Of a stretch of 64,000 bases of DNA, positions 39,055-48,524 are shown one piece after another; within the stretch, counting starts at the first letter, position 1, and each line of letters begins with the position of its first letter. A program made the translations under genes and the position numbers. Source of the stretch: Rhodobacteraceae bacterium S2214 (GTDB lineage: Bacteria > Pseudomonadota > Alphaproteobacteria > Rhodobacterales > Rhodobacteraceae); the NCBI GenBank assembly GCA_025141675.1, contig CP081161.1, forward strand, positions 2,907,001 through 2,971,000, in the 5' to 3' direction. A model generated the notes under the pieces. That model saw nothing but the letters and a program-made list of their open reading frames with translations, was not told where the DNA came from and did no database searches.

Positions 39055-39483
39055 TCAATCCTTTGTCCACGTCATGAAGGCGTCTGGCAATTTTTCTTCA
39101 TTGCCCTGTCCGTCCGTCAGGTCGGAAATGTGAAATTTGTTCGCCTCGTAAAACGCAATCGCGTTCTTGCTGGCTTGAAAAGTCCAAAGCGTAAGTTGTT
39201 CGCGATCCTGTTTCACGGCATCCAACAACGCTGTCCCCCACCCTTTTCGCCGCAATTCCGGTGCCAAATACAACGCGTCGATGCTATCTGCCTGTCGCGC
39301 CAGAAATCCGAAACCATCTTGACTGTCTGCAACCCAAACTTCGCGCGTGTTGATTAGTTTTTGGCAGAAAGCAAAATCTTCAGCACGCGTATGGATCCGC
39401 GGCATCCAAGGAGTCGCATCGATCCAGCCGCTCAACACCTCAGCCATCACCGCCGCATCCGAAATATCGGCGGGCCTGATCAT
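39055..39483 (-). CDS. GNAT-family N-acetyltransferase
   Basis: A 142-residue GNAT-fold enzyme. The acetyl-CoA loop is LAPELRRKGWGTALLDAVKQ (about 73-92), preceded by the strand IDALYLA, and followed by LWTFQASKNAIAFYEANKF (about 99-117), all typical. The substrate is unknown. It is inserted between ycjX and ycjF: its start overlaps the ycjX stop by four bases (ATGA) and it ends two bases before ycjF, so it is part of the same transcript. Confidence 0.92.
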   Translation of the reverse strand: MIRPADISDAAVMAEVLSGWIDATPWMPRIHTRAEDFAFCQKLINTREVWVADSQDGFGFLARQADSIDALYLAPELRRKGWGTALLDAVKQDREQLTLWTFQASKNAIAFYEANKFHISDLTDGQGNEEKLPDAFMTWTKD

Positions 39484-40892
39484 AGACGATCCCCGAACAA
39501 GAATTCTGCGGCCCGATCAAGACGAATATGCGGCGGCCCATCCCCTGGACGCAATGTCAGCGGGGCCGGAGCAAAATTCATCACTTGATAATCCGCATCA
39601 AGCCAAGCCTGCGCCCCCTCTTCAGCTGGCGCCAACAAATGTGACGGGTCTGACGGCAAATCACCGGGGTAAAACGCGGCCTGCTTTCCAGATCCCAGCA
39701 ACTGACCTTGAACCACGTTCAAAGGGCCATCGCGATGTTCTACCGTTTGTTCAACCGTCGTACGCAAGGACGCAATTGACATGGCAGCGGTTTGCGCACC
39801 CGCAAATCTTGCTTTGTCTCGCGCTTCGCGCAGCAATGCCTCTGTGATCGCGGTCAATTGAGGATGCTGGGTGTGATGCAAATGATCTGCTTTGGTCGCC
39901 GCGAATAGTATTTTTTCAACCTGACGTCCCTGAAAGATACGCGTGAGAAAGGCATTTCTCCCAGGACGGAATGCCCCTAAAATATCTGCCATCGCCTGTT
40001 TCAAGTCAGCAACGGCAGGTGGACCGGCATGGATTGCACCTAAAACATCAATCAAGACGACCTGTCGGTCAATCTTTGAAAAATGGTCCCGAAAGAACGG
40101 TTTAACGATATTGCGTTTGTAACTTTCGAACCTGCGCTCCAATTCACGTCCCAGCGCCCCGCGCCCCCAACTGCCCGCTGGCAGCGGCGCAAAAGTCAGA
40201 ACCGGCGACCCAGCAAGGTCACCGGGCAGCAGAAAACGACCCGGTGTACAGTCAGAAAAGCCGGCCTCTCGCGATGCATTCAGATGCGCCGTATATGATT
40301 TGGCCAACGCCTGTGCCTGCGTCTCGTCCAGCTTTGCCGTGGCATCTATCGCGCCGAGCGTTTCCAGAAATTCATCGCCGCCGGGGCGTCCAGACGCACG
40401 CGCGATTGCCGCCTTCGACCATTCCGCAAAACTGATGTCCAGCAATCCCAGATCAAGCAGCCATTCGCCCGGATAATCAACGATATCAAGATGAACGGTT
40501 CGCGGCCCCGACAGACCTGACAACAATCCCGTTGGCTGCGCGCGCAAAGATAGGCGCAACTCGGAAATATGCCGTGTTCCATCAGGCCAACTTGGGGTCG
40601 GAGACGTCAACCGCCGCAGGTGATCTTCGAATTCGAAACGCGGTAACGTATCGTCCGGCTGCGGCTGCAAATAAGCCGTGCGGATCGCCCCATCCGCCGC
40701 CGCACGCATTTGCGGCATCCGTCCCCGATCCATCAGGTTTGCCACCAGCGACGTAATAAACACGGTTTTGCCAGCGCGGCTTAGTCCGGTCACGCCAAGG
40801 CGGATGACCGGATCAGAAAAAGGGGCGCTTAAGGTGTCCGTTACCAAATCAACGCTACGCGTGATCTGGTCTGCAAGTGCGGCAAGTACCAA
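39480..40892 (-). CDS. ycjX: YcjX-family P-loop NTPase (DUF463)
   Basis: A 470-residue protein with Walker A GLSRAGKTVFI (about 34-44), the switch-like VHLDIVDYPGEWLLDL (about 132-147), and C-terminal ATKADHLHH (a TKxD-type nucleotide-specificity motif) at about 338-346. YcjX proteins are predicted GTP-binding, stress-induced and dynamin-like. The start appears to be a TTG with AAGGGG at a good distance. First gene of the ycjX-GNAT-ycjF unit; divergent from truA. Confidence 0.93.
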   Translation of the reverse strand: MVLAALADQITRSVDLVTDTLSAPFSDPVIRLGVTGLSRAGKTVFITSLVANLMDRGRMPQMRAAADGAIRTAYLQPQPDDTLPRFEFEDHLRRLTSPTPSWPDGTRHISELRLSLRAQPTGLLSGLSGPRTVHLDIVDYPGEWLLDLGLLDISFAEWSKAAIARASGRPGGDEFLETLGAIDATAKLDETQAQALAKSYTAHLNASREAGFSDCTPGRFLLPGDLAGSPVLTFAPLPAGSWGRGALGRELERRFESYKRNIVKPFFRDHFSKIDRQVVLIDVLGAIHAGPPAVADLKQAMADILGAFRPGRNAFLTRIFQGRQVEKILFAATKADHLHHTQHPQLTAITEALLREARDKARFAGAQTAAMSIASLRTTVEQTVEHRDGPLNVVQGQLLGSGKQAAFYPGDLPSDPSHLLAPAEEGAQAWLDADYQVMNFAPAPLTLRPGDGPPHIRLDRAAEFLFGDRL

Positions 40893-40990
40893 TTTCGTCC
40901 CCTTTTGGCGTGTCTTACCCCATAGATAAGGGCAGCGCGTTGTCTTGGGTAGGGATTGATTTCATCCGTTGCTCCCCCTAATCGGTCGCT

Positions 40991-41761
40991 ATGGGTCGTT
41001 TTGCTTTAAAAATCGAATATGATGGTGCGCCATTCGCAGGGTGGCAGCGGCAAGCGGATCAACCGTCCGTGCAAGGCGCGATTGAAGCCGCATTGGCCAA
41101 ACTGGAACCGGGTGCGCATACGATCGCAGCAGCAGGTCGCACCGATGCGGGCGTGCACGGTTGGGGGCAAGTTGCCCATTGCGATCTGCAAAAAGACTGG
41201 GATCCGTTCCGGCTGTCAGAAGCGTTGAATTACCATCTCAAGCCGGATCCCGTTGCGATCGTTGCATGTGCCCGCGTTGACGATGCGTTTCACGCTCGTT
41301 TTTCTGCCGTGGCCCGCCATTACATCTTTCGCATCATGGCCCGCAGGGCACCGCTGACATTTGGCCATGGGCAATTCTGGCGGGTTAATCATGACCTTGA
41401 CCTTGATGCGATGCAGGCAGGTGCCGCAGCTTTGCTTGGTGAAAATGACTTCACGACCTTCCGCTCAACGATGTGTCAGGCGGCAAGCCCAGTTAAGACG
41501 CTAGACCGTCTTGACGTCGCGCGCATCGTGCAACCCGAAGGCATTGAATACCGCTTTGACGTCCGCGCCCGATCATTTCTGCATAACCAAGTGCGCAGTT
41601 TTGTCGGGACCCTTGAACGTGTTGGAACGGGCGCTTGGGCACCCGAAGATGTGGCAAACGCGCTTGCCGCAAAAAACCGGTCGGCTTGCGGTCCCGTCTG
41701 CCCGCCTCAGGGCCTTTATCTGGCTCATGTGGTTTATCCGGATGACCCGTTCGCAGATTAA
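40991..41761 (+). CDS. truA: tRNA pseudouridine(38-40) synthase
   Basis: Makes pseudouridine at positions 38-40 of the tRNA anticodon arm. It is 256 residues and contains the catalytic Asp in [14 protein letters not shown] (about 48-61), the family's N-terminal [12 protein letters not shown], the motif [12 protein letters not shown], and the C-terminal [15 protein letters not shown]. Start ATG. Clear family match. Confidence 0.97.
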   Translation: MGRFALKIEYDGAPFAGWQRQADQPSVQGAIEAALAKLEPGAHTIAAAGRTDAGVHGWGQVAHCDLQKDWDPFRLSEALNYHLKPDPVAIVACARVDDAFHARFSAVARHYIFRIMARRAPLTFGHGQFWRVNHDLDLDAMQAGAAALLGENDFTTFRSTMCQAASPVKTLDRLDVARIVQPEGIEYRFDVRARSFLHNQVRSFVGTLERVGTGAWAPEDVANALAAKNRSACGPVCPPQGLYLAHVVYPDDPFAD

Positions 41762-41897
41762 CCGCAAAAGTGATCGAAAACAGCGCAAGTTATCGCCAGA
41801 ATATCAAAACACGCATTTTCCCGCGCGACGCGACAGTCTAATGTTCAAGGAACTAATCGACGCCCAAAGGGTTGTTCGACGAACTATTGGGGCGGCT

Positions 41898-43694
41898 ATG
41901 AGATTTTCCTTCGCAACGGCAACAGGCCTTCTGGGCCTTTTCGCGCTTCCTGCGGTGGCGCAAGACATCACATTCGACGCAGGTGATGCAAGCGACACCC
42001 TCAGAGGCGAATTGCGGTCCGCGTCATTGGTTCTGGCCTTAAAAGGCGAAGAAACCACGCAAGCGCAAGACCTCGTTGCCGCCGCGCGCGCGGACTACCG
42101 ACGCATCCTGACGGCGCTTTATTCTGCGGGATACTATGGCGGCGAAATCGGCATTCTGGTTAACGGACGCGAAGCGGCTGGCATTCCCGCACTTGATGCC
42201 CCACAAACGATCAATTCCATCGCAATTTCCGTCACCCCAGGTCCGAAGTTTCAATTCGGAGAAGCCGTTGTTGGCCCAGCACCGTCCACCGCTGTTCTGC
42301 CCGCGGGATTTGTCACAGGATCAGGTGCCAGCACCGACGTGATCCGAAGCGCCGTCAGCGCTGTTGTAACAGCTTGGCAAGACGCAGGTTATGCCAAAGC
42401 AGCCGCTGATGGTCAGCGGATCACAGCACGCCACCGTGACGAAACGTTGGATGTGAATGTGACCATCGCAACGGGACCGCAATTGACCTTTGGCGATCTA
42501 ATTGTCAGCGGGAATACCGCTGTGCGAACAGATCGTATTGTCGCAATCGCCGGCCTGCCGACGGGATCGGTGTATTCACCCGACGACCTGACAAAGGCGG
42601 AACGGCGACTGCGCGACACCGGTGCCTTCGATAGTGTTGCCTTGGTCGAAGCCGAAAACATCGCAGCCGGTGATGTGTTGCCGATCACCGCCCAAATCGC
42701 AGAGGCCAAGCCACGGCGTTTTGGTTTTGGCGTTGAACTTTCATCAATCGAAGGGCTGGGAACGTCGGCCTACTGGCTTCATCGGAACTATTTCGGCGGC
42801 GCGGAACAGTTTCGCGTGGGCGCTGAGGTTTCCGGCATTGGCGGCGAAACGGGGGGCGTCGATTACAGGCTGAATGCAAGTTTGAAACGTCCAGCGGTTT
42901 ACGGCCCTGATACCGACTTCCTGATTTCCGCTGAAATCAGCCGCGAAGACGAACCTGATTACATTCTGGATCAAGCCGCTGTGGAAGCCACGCTGACCCG
43001 ATTGATCCGCGAAGACCTTGAGATATCGGGCGGTTTCGGGTTGATCACAGCGCGCGAAGAAACCGAAGCCGGTGTGCGCGAATTTACGTTGCTGACAGCG
43101 CCGCTGGGCGCGACCCTCGATCGCCGTGACGATGCGACAAACGCCAATAACGGTTACTACATCGACATTGATGCGACTCCGTTTCTTAGCATCGATGGCG
43201 CGGACAATGGCGCACGCCTGTTTGCCGACACGCGGGGCTATCGCAGCTTTGGCGAAGAAGGCCGGTTCACATTGGCCGCCCGCAGTCAAATTGGCACCGT
43301 CCTAGGGGCCGATGCGGAAGATGCGCCTGCAGACTTCCTTTTCTTTTCTGGCGGTGGTGGCACTGTGCGCGGACAACCGTACAACGCACTCGGGATCGAC
43401 ACGGTGATTGATGGTGAAACTGTCGGTCGTGGTGGATTGTCCTTTGCTGGCGCACAGCTAGAAGCCCGCTACGGGGTCACGGACGCCATTGGCGTTGTCG
43501 GCTTTTATGACGTGGGATTTGTCGGCGAATCCTCAGATCCATTCGGAGAAGGGGATTGGCACGCAGGTGCGGGTCTTGGCATCAGATACAACACCGGCAT
43601 CGGCCCGATCCGGTTGGACATTGCCACACCCACAACCGGCGGCAACGCAGGCGAACGCGTAGAAGTTTACATCGGCATTGGACAATCGTTTTGA
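41898..43694 (+). CDS. tamA: TamA, outer-membrane translocation and assembly module
   Basis: A 598-residue BamA-superfamily protein. The start is placed at the ATG giving MRFSFATATGLLGLFALPAVAQ, a clean signal peptide; the longer open frame runs back into truA and is not protein-like. Residues 25-240 form POTRA domains (FGDLIVSGNTAVRTDRI, KAERRLRDTGAFDSVAL) and about 260-598 the 16-strand barrel, with the lid-lock motif GGGGTVRGQPYNALG (about 492-506) and a C-terminal aromatic residue, IGIGQSF. It inserts proteins or moves lipids at the outer membrane together with TamB. The stop overlaps the tamB start as TTGA. Confidence 0.92.
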   Translation: MRFSFATATGLLGLFALPAVAQDITFDAGDASDTLRGELRSASLVLALKGEETTQAQDLVAAARADYRRILTALYSAGYYGGEIGILVNGREAAGIPALDAPQTINSIAISVTPGPKFQFGEAVVGPAPSTAVLPAGFVTGSGASTDVIRSAVSAVVTAWQDAGYAKAAADGQRITARHRDETLDVNVTIATGPQLTFGDLIVSGNTAVRTDRIVAIAGLPTGSVYSPDDLTKAERRLRDTGAFDSVALVEAENIAAGDVLPITAQIAEAKPRRFGFGVELSSIEGLGTSAYWLHRNYFGGAEQFRVGAEVSGIGGETGGVDYRLNASLKRPAVYGPDTDFLISAEISREDEPDYILDQAAVEATLTRLIREDLEISGGFGLITAREETEAGVREFTLLTAPLGATLDRRDDATNANNGYYIDIDATPFLSIDGADNGARLFADTRGYRSFGEEGRFTLAARSQIGTVLGADAEDAPADFLFFSGGGGTVRGQPYNALGIDTVIDGETVGRGGLSFAGAQLEARYGVTDAIGVVGFYDVGFVGESSDPFGEGDWHAGAGLGIRYNTGIGPIRLDIATPTTGGNAGERVEVYIGIGQSF

Positions 43695-46600
43695 GATACC
43701 TTCTGATCACATGTGCGCTTGTCACAGCCCCTGCCCCGATGATCGCCCAGACTGCGCAGGAAGAAGAAGACAAAAGTTACCTGACCACGTTGATCGAAGA
43801 CAACTTGTCCGGGGTCAGCCGCAGCGTAAATATCTCGGGTTTTCGCGGTGCGCTCAGTTCGGAAGCGACCATTGATCGATTAACAATTTCGGACGAAGAC
43901 GGCGTTTGGCTCACGCTTGAAGACGTTGTTCTGGATTGGAACCGGTCCGCTTTGCTGCGTGGTCGGATCGAGGTCGAACAATTGAGCGCGGTCAAAATCA
44001 TCGTGGCACGCGCCCCGATATCCGAAGCAACGGCGCCGTCGGCGGAATCGCAACCCTTCGCGTTGCCCGAACTTCCCGTCAGTATCGAACTGGGCACCTT
44101 ACAGATCGACCGGATCGAATTGGGTGAAAGTTTTCTTGGAGAACCGGTCAACATCAGCCTCACGGGAAGCGCGACGCTTGAAGGCGGTGAAGGCACAGCC
44201 AACGTCACCGCTATCCGCCTCGATGAAACCGATGGGCGCTTTGTCATCGACGGAAGCTACAGCAACGAAACAACGTTTCTCGATCTCACCCTCGATGTTA
44301 GCGAAGCGGCAAGCGGCATCGCCGCCAAACAACTTGATATTCCGGATCAACCGGCACTAGCGCTGACCGTTGCGGGCGACGGTCCCATCGACAGCTTTGC
44401 AGCAGATATTGCCTTGGCAACAGACGGTGTGGACCGGATTGCAGGCCAATTCGCGCTCGAGACAATTGACGACAATCAAGGGTTTCAACTGAACATCGGC
44501 GGTGATCTGACACCGTTGCTGGAAGGCGATTACCACGACTTCTTTGGCGACGATGTCGATCTTGTTGCAGCTGGTCGCCAGCTACCCGACGGTCGGTTCG
44601 ATCTCAGCGATCTTGACCTCACAGCCCAACGATTGCGGTTGACTGGCGGTGCGTTGATCGGCGCCGAAGGCTGGCCTGAACGTTTAAACCTGACGGGGCA
44701 GATCAACGACCCGACAGGCGATGTTGTTCTGCTGCCGCTTGCTGGTCCGAAGACCTTTGTCGATGATGTATCGCTGAATGTTCAATACAATCAAGCGGTT
44801 TCCGACGATTGGACAGCGTCCTTCGTCATCAATGGCTACGATCGCCCTGGATTGTATATTTCGGAAATTGACCTATCCGGCGGCGGCATTTTGCAGGCTG
44901 GTGAAGGGGCTGACCAAACGGGTCGCGTCACGGCCGATTTCACATATGCGGCCAGCGGCTTGGAATTGGATGATCCCGGCACGGCGCAGGCCTTTGGCGA
45001 TGCGGTCACGGGCACGATCTTGGCTAACAGGGTCGAGGACGAACCGTTCATTATCGAAGAACTCACCCTTCGCGGTCCTGGGTTGGAAGCCGACGCAAAC
45101 GCGCAGATCAGCACATCAAGCGAAGCCATTCGTATCACCGCCACATCAGCGTTGCGCGTGTCCGCTTTGGGGCGGTTTTCGACACTTGCGGGACGAGATC
45201 TCGCTGGTGCTGCCAACGTCGACATTAACGCGGACGTCGATTTACTGAACGACCTTTACGACATCACTGTTGCAGGCACGACGACCGACCTCGCAGTTGA
45301 CGTGCCACAGGCCGATCCACTGCTGGCAGGTGACGGGGATATCTCCATCGCGTTTGTACGTGACCCTGACGGTACGCGATTGGAAACTTTTGAAATCACA
45401 ACTGACGCGGCGCAGATTACGGCGGATGCTGATCTGACTTCCGAAGGGAGCGATGCACGTTTCCAAGCCCAAATATCTGATATCAATTTGGTCGAGCAAA
45501 GCCTTTCAGGGCCGGTCACGCTTGGTGGCACAATTTCCCAAGACGCTGAAAAGATTGTGACCTTTGATATCGCCGGCGACGGCCCAGATGTCACCTTGCA
45601 GGCAAAAGGCAACGCACAGCCTCTCGAAACGGGATACAACGTACTCGCAAATGTCGCAGCAGATGTCGCTGACTTGGACACCTATGCTGCACTGGCGGGC
45701 CGCCCGTTGGACGGGGCGATGGACGCCCAACTGTCCGGTGTTCTGTTGACCGAAGGGCTGCGGTTTAACGGCGAATTGTCGGCAACGACAAACGATCTGG
45801 TCATGGGTATCGACCAGTTTGATCCCCTGCTTGCTGGTCGCGGCACCGTTTCGGTCGGATTGGAACGCAACACCGAAACGCAATACCGCGCCCGTGATCT
45901 TGTTTTGCGCATGCCGCAGATCACGCTGGATGCGGATGCGACAGTGGATACCCAAGGCCCGCTCGACGCGGATTTCAACCTGCGGATTGCCGACGTGGGG
46001 CTTGTTGTGCCTGAAATATCAGGACCACTGACGGCAATCGGAACAGCATCGCGCGACACCGACGGGGTGGCGATTATCGATGCGTCCGCCACTGCACCCG
46101 GCGTAAATTTGACGGCCGATGTTGCGATTGCGCCCGAAACGAACGCAATCTCCGGCAATATCCAAGCGCGGGTGAATGACCTCAGCGATTACCGTTCGTT
46201 GATCGGTCAGCCGGTCAGCGGCGGGGTCACGGCGGACATTTCAGGGCGGCTTTTGCCCGATCTTTCCGAACTTGATGTAACGCTCGACGTGGCAACGCGC
46301 GACTTGCAGACCGGCGTCAGCCAAGTTGACCCGTTGCTATCGGGCGAAGGTCGTGTTCAGGGCATCGCGCGACGCGATGCGACGGGGATCACCATCCCCG
46401 CCCTGCAGGCCAGCACCCCGCATTTTGATTTGAACGCGACATTGTCACAGCTCGAACAAGGCGGAACGGGCACTTTTGATCTTAACCTGCAGGACATCGG
46501 TCTTGTCGCAGACGGCATCAACGGACCTGCCACAGCCAAGGGGCAAGCCGACCAGTCCGCGAACGGCGACTGGACCGTCGACGCGGATGTCACAGCCCCA

Positions 46601-48451
46601 GGTGCCGACATCAATGCGGATGTCACAATTGCCGCAGAAACCAACGAAATCAGTGGCGCGCTACAGGCCGCCATCAATGATTTGTCTGCCTATCGTCCGC
46701 TGATTGGTCAGCCTGTTTTGGGTAGTGTGAATGCCAACGTTGTCGGATCGGTTCTTCCGGATCTCAGCGCATTTTCCGCCGACATCGACGTCGCGACCCG
46801 CGATCTTGCGATCGGCAATCCGACCGCTGACCTGTTGCTACGCGGCGCGGGATCGCTTGATCTTACAGCTGCGCGGACTAGCAACGGCATCCGGATCAGC
46901 AATCTAGCCGCCAGCACCAACAACGTCACCGTGAACGGAAATCTGGACGCGAGCGACAATGGGAACAGCAGTGGGCAGTTTAATGCGCGGCTGCGTGACA
47001 TTGGCATCTTTACGGATCAACTTAGCGGTCCTGTGACAGCGACCGGCACCGCATCGGTGGCATCTAACGGGACCATCGGTTTGAACGTTGATGGCACAGG
47101 TCCGGGCGGGATAACCGCGCGCGCAGATGGCACAGTGGCCTCCGGTGGTGATCTGAACATCGACGTAAACGGGATCGTGCCGTTGGCTTTGGCCAACGCG
47201 GCTATCGCCCCGCGTAGCGTCAATGGAACTGCGACGCTTGACCTGTCCATCAACGGGCCCGCGTCGCTTGAAGCTGTGTCAGGTCGCGTCTCGATCAACG
47301 ACGCAAGACTGTCCGCGCCGACGTTCGCGCAAGCGCTTGAAGATATTTCCGGCAATATCGGCCTGTCCAATGGGACGGCACAGCTTTCTGTCACTGGCAA
47401 CGTGCCATCGGGCGGCAACATCGCCGTGTCCGGACCAATCGGACTGACGGGCAGCATGCAAGCAGATGTCACCGCACGATTAAACAACGTCATCGTGCGC
47501 GATCCTGAACTTTATGAAACCAGCATCGATGGCCAAGTTGCGATCCGCGGCCCGCTAAGCGGTGGTGCAAACATCGCAGGCACACTGACGCTTGGTCAGA
47601 CAGATGTGCAGGTACCATCTTCCGGCGTTGGATCACTTGGCGATTTGCCGGATGTGGTTCACATCGGGCAGAACGGTCGCGTGCAACGCACTTTGGACAA
47701 AGCGGGCGTGACACTGCCAGAAGAAACCACGCAGTCCGGGACATCCGGCACCGCCTTCCCGCTCGATATCACGGTGAACGCGCCATCGCGTATCTTTATC
47801 CGTGGTCGTGGCCTTGATGCGGAATTGGGCGGCAGCCTGTCGCTTGGTGGAACAACCGCAAACATCGTGCCTGTTGGGCAATTTTCATTGATACGCGGTC
47901 GGCTAGACATTCTGCAGCAGCGGTTCGAATTGGCAGAAGGCGTCGCGTCACTTCAAGGTGATTTTTCCCCCTATATCCGGCTTGTGGCAGAAACAGAGGC
48001 GCGGACTGGCACGCAAATCAGGATCATCGTGGAAGGTCCGGCTGACGCCCCCGAAGTCAGCTTTGAATCGACCCCGCAATTGCCGCAGGACGAAGTCCTT
48101 GCGCAGCTTATCTTCGGCCGCAACCTGTCTGAAATCAGTCCCTTACAGGCCGTTCAATTGGCGGCTGCGGTCGGTACATTGGCAGGACGCGGCGGCGGCG
48201 GTTTGATCGACGGGTTTCGGCAGGAACTGGGTCTGGATGACTTTGATGTAACGACCGATGAAGACGGTAACGCCGCGGTGCGCGCGGGCGCATATCTGTC
48301 CGAGAACGTCTATACAGACGTGACGATCAATTCCGAAGGCGAGACCGAGATTAACCTGAACCTCGATATCACCGACGAAATCACCGCCAAAGGTACGGTC
48401 GATGCGGACGGTGAGACAAGTATCGGGATTTTCTTTGAGCGTGACTACTAA
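43691..48451 (+). CDS. tamB: TamB, large inner-membrane-anchored periplasmic bridge protein
   Basis: A 1586-residue AsmA-like protein. The start is taken as a TTG overlapping the tamA stop by four bases (TTGA). It gives a short hydrophobic N-terminus, RYLLITCALVTAPAPMIAQ. An earlier ATG in frame would lie inside tamA and encode an Arg/His-rich stretch unlike protein. The C-terminal DUF490 domain (about 1295-1586) is well conserved: FIRGRGLDAELGGSLSLGG, RGRLDILQQRFELAEG, DEVLAQLIFGRNL and the final IGIFFERDY. The middle is a long beta-taco groove, expanded by about four ~168-residue repeats. TamB is thought to carry phospholipids between membranes. Confidence 0.92.
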   Translation: MRYLLITCALVTAPAPMIAQTAQEEEDKSYLTTLIEDNLSGVSRSVNISGFRGALSSEATIDRLTISDEDGVWLTLEDVVLDWNRSALLRGRIEVEQLSAVKIIVARAPISEATAPSAESQPFALPELPVSIELGTLQIDRIELGESFLGEPVNISLTGSATLEGGEGTANVTAIRLDETDGRFVIDGSYSNETTFLDLTLDVSEAASGIAAKQLDIPDQPALALTVAGDGPIDSFAADIALATDGVDRIAGQFALETIDDNQGFQLNIGGDLTPLLEGDYHDFFGDDVDLVAAGRQLPDGRFDLSDLDLTAQRLRLTGGALIGAEGWPERLNLTGQINDPTGDVVLLPLAGPKTFVDDVSLNVQYNQAVSDDWTASFVINGYDRPGLYISEIDLSGGGILQAGEGADQTGRVTADFTYAASGLELDDPGTAQAFGDAVTGTILANRVEDEPFIIEELTLRGPGLEADANAQISTSSEAIRITATSALRVSALGRFSTLAGRDLAGAANVDINADVDLLNDLYDITVAGTTTDLAVDVPQADPLLAGDGDISIAFVRDPDGTRLETFEITTDAAQITADADLTSEGSDARFQAQISDINLVEQSLSGPVTLGGTISQDAEKIVTFDIAGDGPDVTLQAKGNAQPLETGYNVLANVAADVADLDTYAALAGRPLDGAMDAQLSGVLLTEGLRFNGELSATTNDLVMGIDQFDPLLAGRGTVSVGLERNTETQYRARDLVLRMPQITLDADATVDTQGPLDADFNLRIADVGLVVPEISGPLTAIGTASRDTDGVAIIDASATAPGVNLTADVAIAPETNAISGNIQARVNDLSDYRSLIGQPVSGGVTADISGRLLPDLSELDVTLDVATRDLQTGVSQVDPLLSGEGRVQGIARRDATGITIPALQASTPHFDLNATLSQLEQGGTGTFDLNLQDIGLVADGINGPATAKGQADQSANGDWTVDADVTAPGADINADVTIAAETNEISGALQAAINDLSAYRPLIGQPVLGSVNANVVGSVLPDLSAFSADIDVATRDLAIGNPTADLLLRGAGSLDLTAARTSNGIRISNLAASTNNVTVNGNLDASDNGNSSGQFNARLRDIGIFTDQLSGPVTATGTASVASNGTIGLNVDGTGPGGITARADGTVASGGDLNIDVNGIVPLALANAAIAPRSVNGTATLDLSINGPASLEAVSGRVSINDARLSAPTFAQALEDISGNIGLSNGTAQLSVTGNVPSGGNIAVSGPIGLTGSMQADVTARLNNVIVRDPELYETSIDGQVAIRGPLSGGANIAGTLTLGQTDVQVPSSGVGSLGDLPDVVHIGQNGRVQRTLDKAGVTLPEETTQSGTSGTAFPLDITVNAPSRIFIRGRGLDAELGGSLSLGGTTANIVPVGQFSLIRGRLDILQQRFELAEGVASLQGDFSPYIRLVAETEARTGTQIRIIVEGPADAPEVSFESTPQLPQDEVLAQLIFGRNLSEISPLQAVQLAAAVGTLAGRGGGGLIDGFRQELGLDDFDVTTDEDGNAAVRAGAYLSENVYTDVTINSEGETEINLNLDITDEITAKGTVDADGETSIGIFFERDY
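45160..47000 (+). repeat. About four tandem repeats of 168 residues (~505 bases) within tamB
   Basis: Units begin with LGRFSTLAGRDLAG, DLDTYAALAGRPLDG, DLSDYRSLIGQPVSG and DLSAYRPLIGQPVLG, encoded near 45166, 45669, 46177 and 46679. Each is followed about 50 residues later by DPLLAGDG, DPLLAGRG, DPLLSGEG or ADLLLRGAG (near 45315, 45821, 46330 and 46831). The last two units are the most alike at protein level. The period corresponds to a module of the beta-groove. Confidence 0.85.
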
Positions 48452-48464
48452 ATACAAACGTATC

Positions 48465-48497
48465 GCCCGCCGCAGGCAATAAGTGCCTCCGGCGGGG
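48465..48497. terminator. Hairpin between tamB and the opp operon (Rhodobacteraceae-type intergenic element)
   Basis: CCCGCCG-C-AGGC-(AATAAGT)-GCCT-CCGGCGGGG forms a strong stem just after the tamB stop. It is followed by GATATTGAGGGCCAAAAGAATG. I recall nearly the same sequence at many 3' ends in Rhodobacteraceae. Probably a bidirectional transcription end for tamB and oppF, though there is no T-run. Confidence 0.6.
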
Positions 48498-48524
48498 ATA
48501 TTGAGGGCCAAAAGAATGGAGGCG

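Noticed and set aside
41511..41897. N-terminal extension of TamA
   Set aside because: The open frame continues upstream but runs through truA in another frame and has no protein-like character; a clean signal peptide begins at 41898.
43556..43690. N-terminal extension of TamB
   Set aside because: An in-frame ATG at 43556 lies inside tamA and encodes an Arg/His-rich stretch. The TTG at 43691 gives a signal-like N-terminus and overlaps the tamA stop.
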